A stretch of DNA of 64,000 bases, from contig NZ_WQCF01000007.1 in NCBI RefSeq assembly GCF_013032455.1, positions 62,001 to 126,000 on the forward strand, given 5' to 3'. This document shows, piece by piece, positions 1 through 9,378 of this stretch (position 1 is its first letter; each line of letters opens with the position of its first letter). The position numbers and the translations under genes were made by a program. Below the pieces are notes generated by a model. The model searched no databases. It was not told the DNA's origin and was given only the letters and a program-made list of their open reading frames with translations. Source of the DNA: Ruegeria atlantica. GTDB taxonomy: Bacteria; Pseudomonadota; Alphaproteobacteria; Rhodobacterales; Rhodobacteraceae.

Positions 1-544
1 GCCCCCATTCGGCGGCTTGTTGGGCACCAATGGGACGGGCCGTGTAAGTCAACAGGCGCAGAACGTCCGAACGCACCAATTGCGGCAATAGCACCATACC
101 GCCCATGTCGGGAACGATGCCCCATTTCATCTCCATCACGGCAAGCTTTGCCTCGGGATGGGCGATGCGAATATCCGCGCCCAGCGCGATCTGCAGCCCG
201 CCGCCATAGGCCACGCCTTGAATGGCACAGATCACCGGAACAGGCACGCGCCGCCAGATCAGCGCGAGTTCCTGCATTTCGTTGGCGTCTTCATTGCTGC
301 GCGTCATAAGCCATTCGGTCGGGTCAATATGGGCCATCTTGGCAAAGCTCGCCATATCAAGCCCGGCGCAAAAGCTTTTGCCTTCACCCGATAGGACTAC
401 GGCGCGTACATCCGAGGCGGCCACCTCTTGCCCAGCGGAGAGCAGCGCGTTGATCATCGCGTCATCCAGCGCGTTCATCTTGTCACCGCGCGTCAGCGTA
501 ACATGGGCGATGTGATCTTTGTATTCGACGGATACGCGTGTCAT
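1..544 (-). CDS. Enoyl-CoA hydratase/isomerase (crotonase) family protein, C-terminus cut by window edge
   Basis: About 181 residues are visible from the ATG at 544; the gene runs off the left edge. The crotonase fold is clear: a CAGLD substrate-binding segment near residue 70 and an oxyanion-hole segment reading AYGGGLQIAL near residue 120. At the place where classical hydratases have the first catalytic Glu (GGGxEL) this protein has Gln, while the second Glu seems kept in AVMEMKWG. That argues against a standard hydratase and leaves an isomerase or another crotonase-type reaction on an acyl-CoA. It is transcribed away from the aminotransferase at 678, with 133 bases between them. The family is certain, the substrate is not. 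Confidence 0.88.
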   Translation of the reverse strand, partial: MTRVSVEYKDHIAHVTLTRGDKMNALDDAMINALLSAGQEVAASDVRAVVLSGEGKSFCAGLDMASFAKMAHIDPTEWLMTRSNEDANEMQELALIWRRVPVPVICAIQGVAYGGGLQIALGADIRIAHPEAKLAVMEMKWGIVPDMGGMVLLPQLVRSDVLRLLTYTARPIGAQQAAEWG

Positions 545-677
545 GCGGGCCTCCCGGTTTCGGTTGGTCCAACCATGCCCGGAAGGGCCATCAAGTTCCA
601 CCTCAACGTCGGGGCAGGCGTGGCCGATCCTGCACCACATGGTTGCCTGATGCGCATTCATGGGTTTATCTCGCTGC

Positions 678-1784
678 ATGACTGACCCACGTTATACTCC
701 GCTTGCGCTGTCGCTCCCCGCAACCGTCCCCTTTGTTGGTCCGGAAACACAGGAACGTCAGCGCGGCGCGCCATTTGTCGCCCGATTGGGTGCAAATGAG
801 AGCATCTTTGGCCCTTCTCCCCGTGCCATTCAGGCCATGGCCGCAACGGATATCTGGATGTATGGCGACCCCGAGAACCACGACCTGCGACATGCGCTGG
901 CTGAGCATCACGGGGTGAGGCCGGAAAACATCGTGGTCGGCGAAGGCATTGACGGCCTGCTGGGGTATCTCGTCCGACTTTTGGTTGGGTCTGGCGATGC
1001 AGTCGTGACCTCGGACGGGGCCTATCCGACGTTCAACTACCACGTGGCTGGGTTCGGTGGTGCGTTACACAAGGTGCCCTACCGAGAGGACCGTGAGGAC
1101 CCGGATGCATTATTTGCAAAGGCCGCCGAGGTTGATGCCAAGCTTGTCTATCTTGCCAACCCTGACAACCCGATGGGCAGTTGGCACAGAGGTGCAGACA
1201 TCGTGGCGGCACTGGAGGCTTTGCCCGCAGGATGTTTACTGGTGCTGGATGAAGCTTATGTGGAATGCGCCCCCAAAGAAACGGCGGCTCCAATCGCAGC
1301 AGATGACCCACGCGTGATCCGGATGCGCACGTTCTCGAAAGTGTACGGAATGGCCGGAGCCCGCGTAGGCTATGCGATTGGAGCGCCGGGGCTGATCGCT
1401 GCCTTCAACAAAGTACGCAACCATTTCGGCATGAACCGGGCGGCACAGGCAGGCGCGTTGGCAGCGTTGCAAGATGGCGAATGGCTTTCGCAAGTTCAGG
1501 CCAAGATTGGTGCGGCCCGTGAGCGGATCGGTCAGATCGCGCAGGAAAATGGGCTTGAGCCGTTGCCCTCGGCAGCCAATTTCGTGGCGATTGATTGCGG
1601 GCGGGATGGCACCTTTGCCAAGGCGGTTCTGGATGCACTGGTGGCGCAGGGCATCTTTGTCCGTATGCCGTTTGCCGCGCCTCAGAACCGATGCATCCGT
1701 GTTAGTTGTGGCACGGCGGCTGATCTGGATGCCTTTGCTACCGCGCTGCCGAAAGCGCTGGCGGCAGCCGAGGGTTCAGCCTGA
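678..1784 (+). CDS. Histidinol-phosphate aminotransferase-like PLP enzyme (HisC family)
   Basis: This is a fold-type I aminotransferase of 368 residues. The start at 678 (MTDPRYTP) is preferred over an in-frame ATG at 660, because the extra six residues do not resemble the family. The substrate loop ANPDNPMGS and the PLP lysine in TFSKVYGMAGARVGY (about Lys221) are both present, as is the LDEAY segment that binds the cofactor. HisC enzymes transfer the amino group between glutamate and imidazole-acetol phosphate or aromatic and other 2-oxo acids. No his genes are nearby, so it may be a broad-specificity or aromatic aminotransferase rather than the histidine-pathway enzyme. It converges on the class V aminotransferase ending at 1820. 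Confidence 0.88.
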   Translation: MTDPRYTPLALSLPATVPFVGPETQERQRGAPFVARLGANESIFGPSPRAIQAMAATDIWMYGDPENHDLRHALAEHHGVRPENIVVGEGIDGLLGYLVRLLVGSGDAVVTSDGAYPTFNYHVAGFGGALHKVPYREDREDPDALFAKAAEVDAKLVYLANPDNPMGSWHRGADIVAALEALPAGCLLVLDEAYVECAPKETAAPIAADDPRVIRMRTFSKVYGMAGARVGYAIGAPGLIAAFNKVRNHFGMNRAAQAGALAALQDGEWLSQVQAKIGAARERIGQIAQENGLEPLPSAANFVAIDCGRDGTFAKAVLDALVAQGIFVRMPFAAPQNRCIRVSCGTAADLDAFATALPKALAAAEGSA

Positions 1785-1819
1785 TCCAGGAGCAAAGGCT
1801 GCTGGTGGCGTGGCGTCAG

Positions 1820-3010
1820 TTAGCCGGCCAAAGCAGCCGCTGCTGCCTCGAGTGCACCGCTACCGCGCGGGATGTTCAAAGCGGCCATAGCGGTTTCCAC
1901 GCCTCCTAACATCGCCATTATCATGTGGCCGTTCACGTGGCCCATATGACCGAGGCGAAAGCAAGCATCCCAGTCCTCCATCCCCAACCCGATTCCAAGG
2001 GTGAGACCCAAACGAGATTCGGTGAACTGACGGAGTCGTGTTCCCTGCCCGTCCTTCAACCGCAAGGCAGTCACCGCATTGCTACGATGGATCCGCTCAG
2101 CAACGTTCAGATGCAGTGAACCACCCTCAGCCCAAGTTTCGCAGGCGGCCCAGATCGCACTGGCGAGGCGTTCATGACGGGACCAAACCTGCTCGATCCC
2201 CTCAGCGTGGATCAAATCGAGCGCGGCGCGCAGACCATAAAGGTGATGTGTCGGCGCGGTACCGTTGAAATACTGGTAGAACAGATCAGGGTTGGTACGC
2301 GGTTGCCAGTCCCAGTATTGCGAGACTCGGGGCATCTCGGCGCGTTTAGCCTGCGCTTTATCGTTGAAGAACACGAAACCCACGCCCGCCGGGGTCATCA
2401 GCCCCTTCTGACAGGCAGTGACCATAACGTCCACGCCCCAGTTATCCATTTCGAACTGATCGCACCCCAACGAGGCTATACAGTCGGCCATCAGTAGCGC
2501 CGGGTGGTTTAGGTCGTCCAGCAGAGCCCGCAAGGCTGGGATATCGTTACGGATCGAGGTTGAGGTATCCACATGAACCGCCAGAACGGCCCTTATTTCA
2601 TGGTCCTTGTCAGCACGTAGGGCTTCGGCAATGCGATCCATGTCCCAGGGCGCAGACATACCGAAATCAATCAGATCGACCTTGGCCCCAATCCCCTCAG
2701 CCATTTCGGCCCACCCGTGAGTAAACATGCCCGAGGCCGGAGCTAACACCCTTTCCCCCGGTGCGATCACATTGGACAGAGCCGCCTCCCACGCGCCGTG
2801 GCCATTGGAGATGTAGATGGCCACATTGTGGTCCGTGCGCGCCACGCGTTTCAGGTCGCTCGTTAGGGCGGGCATCATCTCGATCAGCTCGCCGTCATAA
2901 ATATTGGGCGACGGGCGGTGCATGGCCTGCAACACCGCGTCGGGCATAACTGAAGGGCCGGGAATGGCCAGATACTCGCGCCCATGCACGAGAGAGATTG
3001 GCTTTGTCAT
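1820..3010 (-). CDS. Class V aminotransferase, alanine/serine/aspartate-glyoxylate type
   Basis: The protein has 396 residues, the usual length for this family. The PLP lysine is in TACQKGLMTPAG (Lys202), the aspartate that holds the pyridine nitrogen is in LMADCIASLG (Asp176), and an N-terminal PGPS motif is at about residue 18. Relatives are alanine-glyoxylate, serine-glyoxylate and aspartate-glyoxylate aminotransferases, which make glycine from glyoxylate in the cytoplasm. No beta-hydroxyaspartate-cycle or serine-cycle genes lie next to it, so the amino donor cannot be decided from context. It is followed on the same strand by eda-edd-zwf upstream, with 50 bases from eda's stop to its start, and could have its own promoter there. 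Confidence 0.87.
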   Translation of the reverse strand: MTKPISLVHGREYLAIPGPSVMPDAVLQAMHRPSPNIYDGELIEMMPALTSDLKRVARTDHNVAIYISNGHGAWEAALSNVIAPGERVLAPASGMFTHGWAEMAEGIGAKVDLIDFGMSAPWDMDRIAEALRADKDHEIRAVLAVHVDTSTSIRNDIPALRALLDDLNHPALLMADCIASLGCDQFEMDNWGVDVMVTACQKGLMTPAGVGFVFFNDKAQAKRAEMPRVSQYWDWQPRTNPDLFYQYFNGTAPTHHLYGLRAALDLIHAEGIEQVWSRHERLASAIWAACETWAEGGSLHLNVAERIHRSNAVTALRLKDGQGTRLRQFTESRLGLTLGIGLGMEDWDACFRLGHMGHVNGHMIMAMLGGVETAMAALNIPRGSGALEAAAAALAG

Positions 3011-3060
3011 GGGATCAACCTGTAAGAATCGAACCTACCCTAGCGCCACGCGAATAGGCG

Positions 3061-3693
3061 TCAATCCTTCAGCTTTGCAGCATCGCGCGCCAGCGCCTCG
3101 ACCCCTGCCCAATCACCATCAACAACCATCTGCTTGGGCGCAACCCAGCTGCCACCGGCACAGACCACGTTCGAAAGGCTGAGGTAATCGCGCGCATTTG
3201 AAGGTGACACACCGCCAGTCGGGCAAAAGGTAATTTGTGGCAAAGGCGCACCAATCGCCTTGAGCGCAGGAGCGCCGCCAGAAGCTTCAGCCGGGAAGAA
3301 TTTCAGCATGTCATAGCCCTTCTCCAGCAAAGTCATTGCCTCGCTGGCCGTTGCGGCACCGGGCAGCAGAGGCAGCCCCTCGGCTTCGCAGGCAGCGATC
3401 AATGCGTCTGTCGCACCGGGCGATACACCAAACTGCGCACCCGCGTCTTTAGCCGCGCGGACATCATCCGGTGTAACCAGCGTACCCGCCCCGACCACAC
3501 CTCCGGGTATTTCAGCCATGGCGCGGATCACGTCCAGCGCTGCCGGGGTGCGCAGGGTGACCTCTAGTGCGGGCAGGCCACCGGCCACCAGCGCTTCGGC
3601 CAAAGGTCGGGCGTGCGCTGCGTCGTCGACAACCAAAACCGGGACAATAGGAGCCAGGCCGCAGATTTCACGGGTACGTTGAGTTTTGGGCAT
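3061..3693 (-). CDS. eda: 2-dehydro-3-deoxy-6-phosphogluconate aldolase (KDPG aldolase)
   Basis: This class I aldolase of 210 residues splits KDPG to pyruvate and glyceraldehyde 3-phosphate, the last step of the Entner-Doudoroff pathway. The Schiff-base lysine is in MLKFFPAE (Lys131) and the catalytic glutamate in LEVTLRTP (Glu44); the phosphate-binding CPTGGVS follows. It starts three bases after the stop of edd, so the two are almost certainly co-transcribed and translationally coupled. Length and motifs are standard for the family. It is the last gene of the zwf-edd-eda operon. Confidence 0.97.
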   Translation of the reverse strand: MPKTQRTREICGLAPIVPVLVVDDAAHARPLAEALVAGGLPALEVTLRTPAALDVIRAMAEIPGGVVGAGTLVTPDDVRAAKDAGAQFGVSPGATDALIAACEAEGLPLLPGAATASEAMTLLEKGYDMLKFFPAEASGGAPALKAIGAPLPQITFCPTGGVSPSNARDYLSLSNVVCAGGSWVAPKQMVVDGDWAGVEALARDAAKLKD

Positions 3694-3696
3694 GAA

Positions 3697-5502
3697 TTAC
3701 GCTCCGAAAATGCTGGCGCCAGCGTCAGCGGATCCGACATTGGCGCGGAAGGCGCCGAACAGATCCCGCCCGACCCCGTGTTGGTTGGCCGAGAGGTCGG
3801 CAGTGATAGGCGCCCGATCCAAGACGCCTTCAGTGAGAATTTCCAGCTCACCTTTCACCGCATCCACGCGCAGCAGGTCTCCGTCCTGCAGATACGCAAT
3901 GGCCCCGCCATCCAGCGCCTCGGGGCAGACATGGATCGCAGCAGGAACCTTGCCCGAGGCACCGGACATACGACCATCGGTAACCAGTGCCACCTTTTGG
4001 CCACGTCCCTGCAAGATCGACAGGATCGGGGTTAACGAGTGAAGCTCGGGCATGCCATTGGCTTTGGGTCCTTGGAAACGAACAACGACGATAACATCAT
4101 CGGTGAACTCGCCAGCCTTGAAGGCGGCTTTAACCTCGTCCTGATCGTGGAACACGCGAACGGGCGCCTCAACCACCTGATGCTCGGGAGCCACGGCTGA
4201 CACCTTCATGACGGCAGTACCCAAATTGCCTGTCAGGCGCGACAAGCCGCCAGTGGGTTGGAACGGGTCTTTGGCCGGGCGCACGATCTTTTCGTTCAGG
4301 CTGTGGCCTGCACCTTCTTCCCAGACCAACTCGCCATTTTTCAGCTTGGGTTCTTTGGTGTAGTTGTGCAGGCCCTGCCCCGCGACGGTCAGTGTATCGG
4401 GGTGCAAAAGACCGTCCTCGAGCAGGGTGCTGATGCAGTAGCCAAGACCACCTGCAGCGTGGAAATGGTTTACATCGGCCAGACCGTTGGGGTAAACCCG
4501 CGCGACCAAGGGAACAACGGAAGAGATGTCGGAGAAATCCTGCCAATCCAACACGATACCACCCGCCCGCGCCATGGCAATCAGGTGGATCAGCAGGTTG
4601 GTCGAGCCACCCGTGGCCATCAGGCCAACAATTCCGTTCACAAAGGCACGCTCGTCCAGCACCTGATAAACCGGCGTGTAGCTGTTGCCCAGCGCACTGA
4701 GCGACAGAGCACGCCGCGCGCCTTCTTCGGTTAGGGCATCCCGCAACGGGGTGTTCGGGTTTACAAAACTGGAGCCCGGCAGATGCAAGCCCATGAACTC
4801 CATCAGCATCTGGTTGGTATTTGCCGTGCCATAGAATGTACAGGTTCCGGGGCCGTGATACGCGGCCATCTCAGCCGCCATGAGTTCTTCCCGGCCAACC
4901 TCGCCAGCGGCAAATCTTTGACGGACCTTGGCCTTTTCGTCGTTAGGTAAACCGCTGGTCATTGGTCCGGCGGGCAGAAACACCGCAGGCAAATGCCCGA
5001 AGGCCTGCGCACCGATCACAAGGCCCGGTACGATCTTGTCACAGACGCCCAGAAAAACAGCTGCATCATAGGTGTTGTGGCTCAGCGCCACGCCAGTCGC
5101 CAGAGCGATTACATCGCGCGAGAACAGGGAAAGCTCCATTCCGGCCTCACCCTGCGTGACGCCATCACACATGGCTGGCACGCCGCCCGCAACCTGCGCA
5201 GTGCCGCCAGCGGCGCGGATCGCTTGACGGATCAGTTCCGGATAGCGTTCGAACGGCTGATGAGCCGAGAGCATATCGTTATAGGCCGTTACGATACCGA
5301 GGTTCCCAGCGGTACCAGTAACCATCGCTTGCTGATCCGTGCCCGCACCGGCATAGGCATGAGCCTGACCACTGCAGGACAAATGCGCACGGGCTGGTCC
5401 CTTGGAACGTGCATATTCCATCCGCTCCAGATGCGGGCCGCGCAGGTCGGCGCTGCGATCAATGATCCGCTTTGTGACGTCGGTGATGACAGAGTGAACC
5501 AT
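3697..5502 (-). CDS. edd: 6-phosphogluconate dehydratase
   Basis: Edd dehydrates 6-phosphogluconate to KDPG and has a [4Fe-4S] cluster. The expected cysteine segments are present: [21 protein letters not shown] and [11 protein letters not shown]. The ATG at 5502 (MVHSVITDV) is chosen over an upstream in-frame start at 5526 because it has a strong ribosome site (GGAGG seven bases before it) and avoids overlap with zwf, whose stop lies just two bases upstream. The resulting 601 residues match the family. It sits between zwf and eda, forming a compact Entner-Doudoroff operon. Confidence 0.97.
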   Translation of the reverse strand: MVHSVITDVTKRIIDRSADLRGPHLERMEYARSKGPARAHLSCSGQAHAYAGAGTDQQAMVTGTAGNLGIVTAYNDMLSAHQPFERYPELIRQAIRAAGGTAQVAGGVPAMCDGVTQGEAGMELSLFSRDVIALATGVALSHNTYDAAVFLGVCDKIVPGLVIGAQAFGHLPAVFLPAGPMTSGLPNDEKAKVRQRFAAGEVGREELMAAEMAAYHGPGTCTFYGTANTNQMLMEFMGLHLPGSSFVNPNTPLRDALTEEGARRALSLSALGNSYTPVYQVLDERAFVNGIVGLMATGGSTNLLIHLIAMARAGGIVLDWQDFSDISSVVPLVARVYPNGLADVNHFHAAGGLGYCISTLLEDGLLHPDTLTVAGQGLHNYTKEPKLKNGELVWEEGAGHSLNEKIVRPAKDPFQPTGGLSRLTGNLGTAVMKVSAVAPEHQVVEAPVRVFHDQDEVKAAFKAGEFTDDVIVVVRFQGPKANGMPELHSLTPILSILQGRGQKVALVTDGRMSGASGKVPAAIHVCPEALDGGAIAYLQDGDLLRVDAVKGELEILTEGVLDRAPITADLSANQHGVGRDLFGAFRANVGSADAGASIFGA

Positions 5503-5504
5503 GA

Positions 5505-6950
5505 TTAACCTCCGATCTGACGCCAACGACGGCCGTCGCGATGCATCAGCATCAATGCTTCTTCTGGGCCTGAACTGCCCTGATCATAGCGTGCAGGGCG
5601 GTCGCCGCGATCTTCCCAGCCCTGAATAATGGGATCGACCCAGGCCCATGCGGCCTCGGCTTCGTCCCCGCGCATGAACAGGGTCTGGTCACCGCGAATG
5701 ACGTCCATCACCAATCGTTCATAGGCGTCCGGCGCGCTGGCTTCAGCGCCCAGCGCATCAGCAAAGCTCATGTCCAGCGCCACATCGGACAAGCGGAACC
5801 CGCCCGGACCGGGGTCCTTGATGGTGGTACGCAATGTAATGCCTTCATCGGGTTGCAGACGGATCACCAGCACGTTGCCATGCAGCGGTCCAACGTTAGG
5901 GAAAATCGTATGCGGAGGATCTCGGAAATAGACGGCGATCTCAGATTCCCGTGCCCGCAGGCGTTTGCCGGTACGCAGATAGAACGGCACCCCAGCCCAG
6001 CGCCAGTTGCCCAAATGGACCTTGAGGGCAATGAAGCTCTCGGTTCGGCTGGCCGGGTTACCGACATGATCAACGTAACCGCCCGCGCCATCTACGGCGC
6101 GATATTGTCCCCGCGCGATGTCTTTCGGGTCCACCGACTCCAATGCTTCTATAACCTTGACCTTTTCGTCGCGGACCGCGTTCGGAGAGAATTTTGAGGG
6201 CGGCTCCATCGCCGTCAAGCACAACAGCTGCACAAGATGGTTCTGCACCATGTCCCGCATCGCACCGGACTGGTCGTAATACGCGCCCCGCCCCTCAACC
6301 CCAACAGTTTCGGCAACTGTAATCTGCACGTGGTCGACATGCGTGGAATTCCACAGCGGTTCGAACAGAGAATTGGCAAAACGCAGGGCCATCAGGTTTT
6401 GCACCGTCTCTTTGCCAAGGTAGTGGTCGATCCGGTAAATCTGATGTTCTTCGAAACACGCGCGCAGTCCTTCGTTCAGCGCTTTGGCCGACGCCAGATC
6501 GTGACCAAAGGGCTTTTCCACAACGATACGGCTGTCTGGTGTGGCGATACCATAGTCATGCAACCGTTGTGCGATACCAGAAAACAGGCTGGGGCCAACC
6601 GATAGGTAGAAGGCGCGCACCACATCCGGGCGCAGGGATTTGGCCAAATCAGTCCAACCCGCCTCGCCCAACGCGTCAACAGAGACATATTCAACTTGGC
6701 TTAAGAACTTATCCAGCACGTCCTTTTTGAATTTCGGTGCAAATTCCTTCATCGAAGCACGGATCTGATTACGAAACGCGTCGCTATCCATGTCCGAGCG
6801 GGCCGACCCGATGATCCGGGCGCCTTCGGGCATCTGCCCCACTTCGAACCGGTGATAGAGCCCCGGCAGAATCTTACGCTGCGCCAGGTCGCCAGTCGCA
6901 CCGAACAGCACCAAGTCAAACGGGTTAACCGGTATTACGCGTGAAACCAT
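5505..6950 (-). CDS. zwf: Glucose-6-phosphate 1-dehydrogenase
   Basis: The 481-residue protein oxidises glucose 6-phosphate to 6-phosphogluconolactone with NADP or NAD. The nucleotide-binding [11 protein letters not shown] lies at residues 16-26 and the active-site RIDHYLGKE at 174-182. A GGAGGAGCC ribosome site stands before the ATG. It is the first gene of zwf-edd-eda. The 6-phosphogluconolactonase gene (pgl), which often lies between or next to these genes, is absent here, so that enzyme must be encoded elsewhere or the lactone opens spontaneously. A perfect 16-base palindrome 70 bases upstream probably controls the operon. Confidence 0.97.
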   Translation of the reverse strand: MVSRVIPVNPFDLVLFGATGDLAQRKILPGLYHRFEVGQMPEGARIIGSARSDMDSDAFRNQIRASMKEFAPKFKKDVLDKFLSQVEYVSVDALGEAGWTDLAKSLRPDVVRAFYLSVGPSLFSGIAQRLHDYGIATPDSRIVVEKPFGHDLASAKALNEGLRACFEEHQIYRIDHYLGKETVQNLMALRFANSLFEPLWNSTHVDHVQITVAETVGVEGRGAYYDQSGAMRDMVQNHLVQLLCLTAMEPPSKFSPNAVRDEKVKVIEALESVDPKDIARGQYRAVDGAGGYVDHVGNPASRTESFIALKVHLGNWRWAGVPFYLRTGKRLRARESEIAVYFRDPPHTIFPNVGPLHGNVLVIRLQPDEGITLRTTIKDPGPGGFRLSDVALDMSFADALGAEASAPDAYERLVMDVIRGDQTLFMRGDEAEAAWAWVDPIIQGWEDRGDRPARYDQGSSGPEEALMLMHRDGRRWRQIGG

Positions 6951-7019
6951 TCGTGGCTCCTCCAGTTCTCACCTGAGCCAACATAGCACCACAATTCCGC
7001 AGTGCCTGTGGTACAGGCC

Positions 7020-7035
7020 ATGTTATCGCTAACAT
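7020..7035. promoter_or_regulatory. Palindromic operator candidate upstream of zwf-edd-eda (ATGTTA-N4-TAACAT)
   Basis: The sequence ATGTTATCGCTAACAT is a perfect inverted repeat with six-base arms and a four-base centre. It has the form described for the gluconate repressor (LacI-type GntR) of enteric bacteria, ATGTTA-N4-TAACAT. It lies 70 bases before the zwf start codon in the only promoter region of the Entner-Doudoroff operon, where repressor binding would be expected. The assignment to a LacI-family gluconate or sugar-acid repressor is inference; no such regulator is encoded in this window. Confidence 0.6.
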
Positions 7036-7088
7036 TTGCCGATTGAATAGGCAATGCAGATGCAGAAAGCAAGCCCGGATTTGGGATA

Positions 7089-9332
7089 TCACCCTTGATT
7101 GCGCAGCCATTCCATAACGGCGGGTCGCACAGACTGCTCTCCGCGGTGCCGCGCGTCGGCGATAATCTTGCGCAATGATTTCAGATCAGCCCGCAACAGA
7201 ACACTTTTAACTGGCCCGATCGACGCAGGGCGCATCGATAGGGTTCGAATACCCATCGCAGCCAGGCATAGCGCCTCGACCGGGCGACCCGCATCCTCAC
7301 CGCAGAAGGAAAGCGGCGTATTCGATATGTTGCAGCGTTCGACGATCCGTTCGATGAAGCTCAGGAAGCTGACATTCAGCGTGTCATAGCGGCGTCGGAC
7401 CAGTTCATTCTCGCGGTCGGCGGCAAAGAAGAACTGTTTCAGGTCGTTTCCACCAATCGAGACGAAATCGACCTCGTCAAAGAATTTCTGCGGCGCAAAG
7501 GCCAGCGACGGGGTTTCCAACATCGCACCGACCTCAAGGGTTTCGGGCAGGATGTGTCCCAGACGTTTTTCACGTTCGATGGTCTTGTTGACCTCCCACC
7601 GGGCCTCGCGGAATTCATCTGCCTGAGCCACGAAGGGGAACATGATGGTCAATGGGCGGCCATCGGCAGCGCGCAACAAAGCCTGCAATTGCATCCGCAT
7701 TACACCGCGTTTGTCCAATCCCACGCGAATCGCGCGCCAGCCCAATGCCGGGTTCGGCTCGGCCACGTGCTTCATGTAGGGCAGAACCTTGTCTGAACCG
7801 ATATCCAGCGTACGGAACACCACACGCTTGTCTCCAGCCGCATCCAGAACGCGCTGATACTGAGTTACCAGTTCCGATCGTTTTGGCATCTGGTTTCGCA
7901 CCAGGAACTGCAGCTCAGTCCGAAACAGGCCAACGCCCTCAGCGCCTGAATTCTCCAGCGAGGGAAGATCGGCCATCAGACCTGCGTTCATCACCAAATT
8001 GATCCGCTCGCCATCCCGCGTGACCGTTGGGGTTTCACGGATCGAGGCATAGCGCTCTTGCGCCTTGGCCTGCATCGCGATCTTATCTCGGAAGGCGTTG
8101 ACCACAGTGTCTTCGGGGCGCAGATGCACCACACCCTGATCGCCATCAAGCAGAATATGGTCTCCGTTCAGCGCCTCGGTTGTAATGCGGCCCACATGCA
8201 CGATCAGCGGAATGGCCAGTGCACGCGCAACGATAGTGGCATGGCTACCGACCGAGCCTTCCTCGAGCACAATGCCTTTCAGCGACCGGCCATATTCCAA
8301 CAGATCTCCGGGGCCGATGTTTCGGGCGATCAGGATCGGATCGGGTGGCAAGTCAGTGCCATTGGCGTTGCCCTGCCCTGTTAGAATACGCAGCAGCCGG
8401 TTCGAGAGATCGTCCAGATCGGCCAGCCGTTCACGCAGATAGGGGTCTGTTACCTGCCCCATTCGGGCGCGGGCCTGAGATTGCTCTTTCTCGACTGCCG
8501 CCTCGGCACTGAGGCCCAGACCAATATCTTCCTCCATCCGCCGCATCCATCCTTTGGAGTTGGCGAACATACGGTAGGCCTCTAGAACCTGTAGTTGTTC
8601 TTTGTCGCCGCCCTGCGAGATTTCCAGCATCTTATCGACGCCGACACGCAATTCGTCGACAGCTTCGGTCAGCCGTTCCAGTTCTCGATGCGGGTCTTCG
8701 GCGATGGGGTTGGTCACGACAACACGCGGTTCATGGAGCCAGACATGGCCCTCAGCCGCGCCTTCCTGCGCCGGACCGCCCCGCATCAGGACCGATTGCT
8801 GGTGCAGCGGCGAAAGGGCCGCGCCCTCGCCCACAAAAGCGCCCAGCTCAGCCATTTCGGCCAAAACCATGGCTACCACTTCCAGCGCATACACCTCGTC
8901 TGCAGAAAACTCCCGCGCCTCACGGGACTGTACGACCAATACGCCCAGCTTTTCACCGAGGCGCTGGATGGGAACACCCAAGAAGGACGAGAACCGCTCC
9001 TCCCCGGTTTCCGGCATATATCGGAAACCCTTGGCCGACGGGGCATTCGCCGTGTTCACAACCTTGCCGGATTGAGCTACCCGGCCCACCAGCCCCTCGC
9101 CCATCCGCATTCGGGTCTTGTGCACCGCTTCTGGTGCCAATCCTTCGGTGGCGCAAAGCTCCAGAGTATCTTCGTCGCGGAACAGATAGATCGAGCAGAC
9201 CTCGGCCCTGATGCTGTCCGCAATCAGATGCGTGATCCGGTCAAGACGTTCCTGACCGGCGGCCTCGCTCGCCATCTCTTCGCGCAGCCGCCCCAGCAGC
9301 TTGCGGGATTCTGTTTCGGTGCCGTCCACCAT
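7089..9332 (-). CDS. ptsP: Phosphoenolpyruvate-protein phosphotransferase, nitrogen-PTS enzyme I (EI-Ntr)
   Basis: The 747-residue protein has an N-terminal GAF domain (about residues 25-165), a linker, the swivelling phosphohistidine domain with His364 in GSVGSHATIVARA, and a C-terminal PEP-binding TIM barrel ending in SFCGEDAGRP, which contains the active-site cysteine. It takes phosphate from PEP and passes it to the NPr/HPr-like protein of the regulatory PTS, which signals nitrogen or carbon status; no sugar permease is attached. The GAF domain distinguishes it from the sugar-PTS enzyme I. It follows lysC on the same strand, 46 bases downstream, a neighbour pair typical of Rhodobacteraceae. 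Confidence 0.96.
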   Translation of the reverse strand: MVDGTETESRKLLGRLREEMASEAAGQERLDRITHLIADSIRAEVCSIYLFRDEDTLELCATEGLAPEAVHKTRMRMGEGLVGRVAQSGKVVNTANAPSAKGFRYMPETGEERFSSFLGVPIQRLGEKLGVLVVQSREAREFSADEVYALEVVAMVLAEMAELGAFVGEGAALSPLHQQSVLMRGGPAQEGAAEGHVWLHEPRVVVTNPIAEDPHRELERLTEAVDELRVGVDKMLEISQGGDKEQLQVLEAYRMFANSKGWMRRMEEDIGLGLSAEAAVEKEQSQARARMGQVTDPYLRERLADLDDLSNRLLRILTGQGNANGTDLPPDPILIARNIGPGDLLEYGRSLKGIVLEEGSVGSHATIVARALAIPLIVHVGRITTEALNGDHILLDGDQGVVHLRPEDTVVNAFRDKIAMQAKAQERYASIRETPTVTRDGERINLVMNAGLMADLPSLENSGAEGVGLFRTELQFLVRNQMPKRSELVTQYQRVLDAAGDKRVVFRTLDIGSDKVLPYMKHVAEPNPALGWRAIRVGLDKRGVMRMQLQALLRAADGRPLTIMFPFVAQADEFREARWEVNKTIEREKRLGHILPETLEVGAMLETPSLAFAPQKFFDEVDFVSIGGNDLKQFFFAADRENELVRRRYDTLNVSFLSFIERIVERCNISNTPLSFCGEDAGRPVEALCLAAMGIRTLSMRPASIGPVKSVLLRADLKSLRKIIADARHRGEQSVRPAVMEWLRNQG

Positions 9333-9378
9333 GGCCCAACCAAATTAGTGTGTCAGGCGAAATCCTTGGCTGAAATGC

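Noticed and set aside
7236-7256. tRNA-like GGGTTCGAATACCC string
   Set aside because: It lies within the conserved coding sequence of ptsP and no acceptor or anticodon stem can be formed around it.
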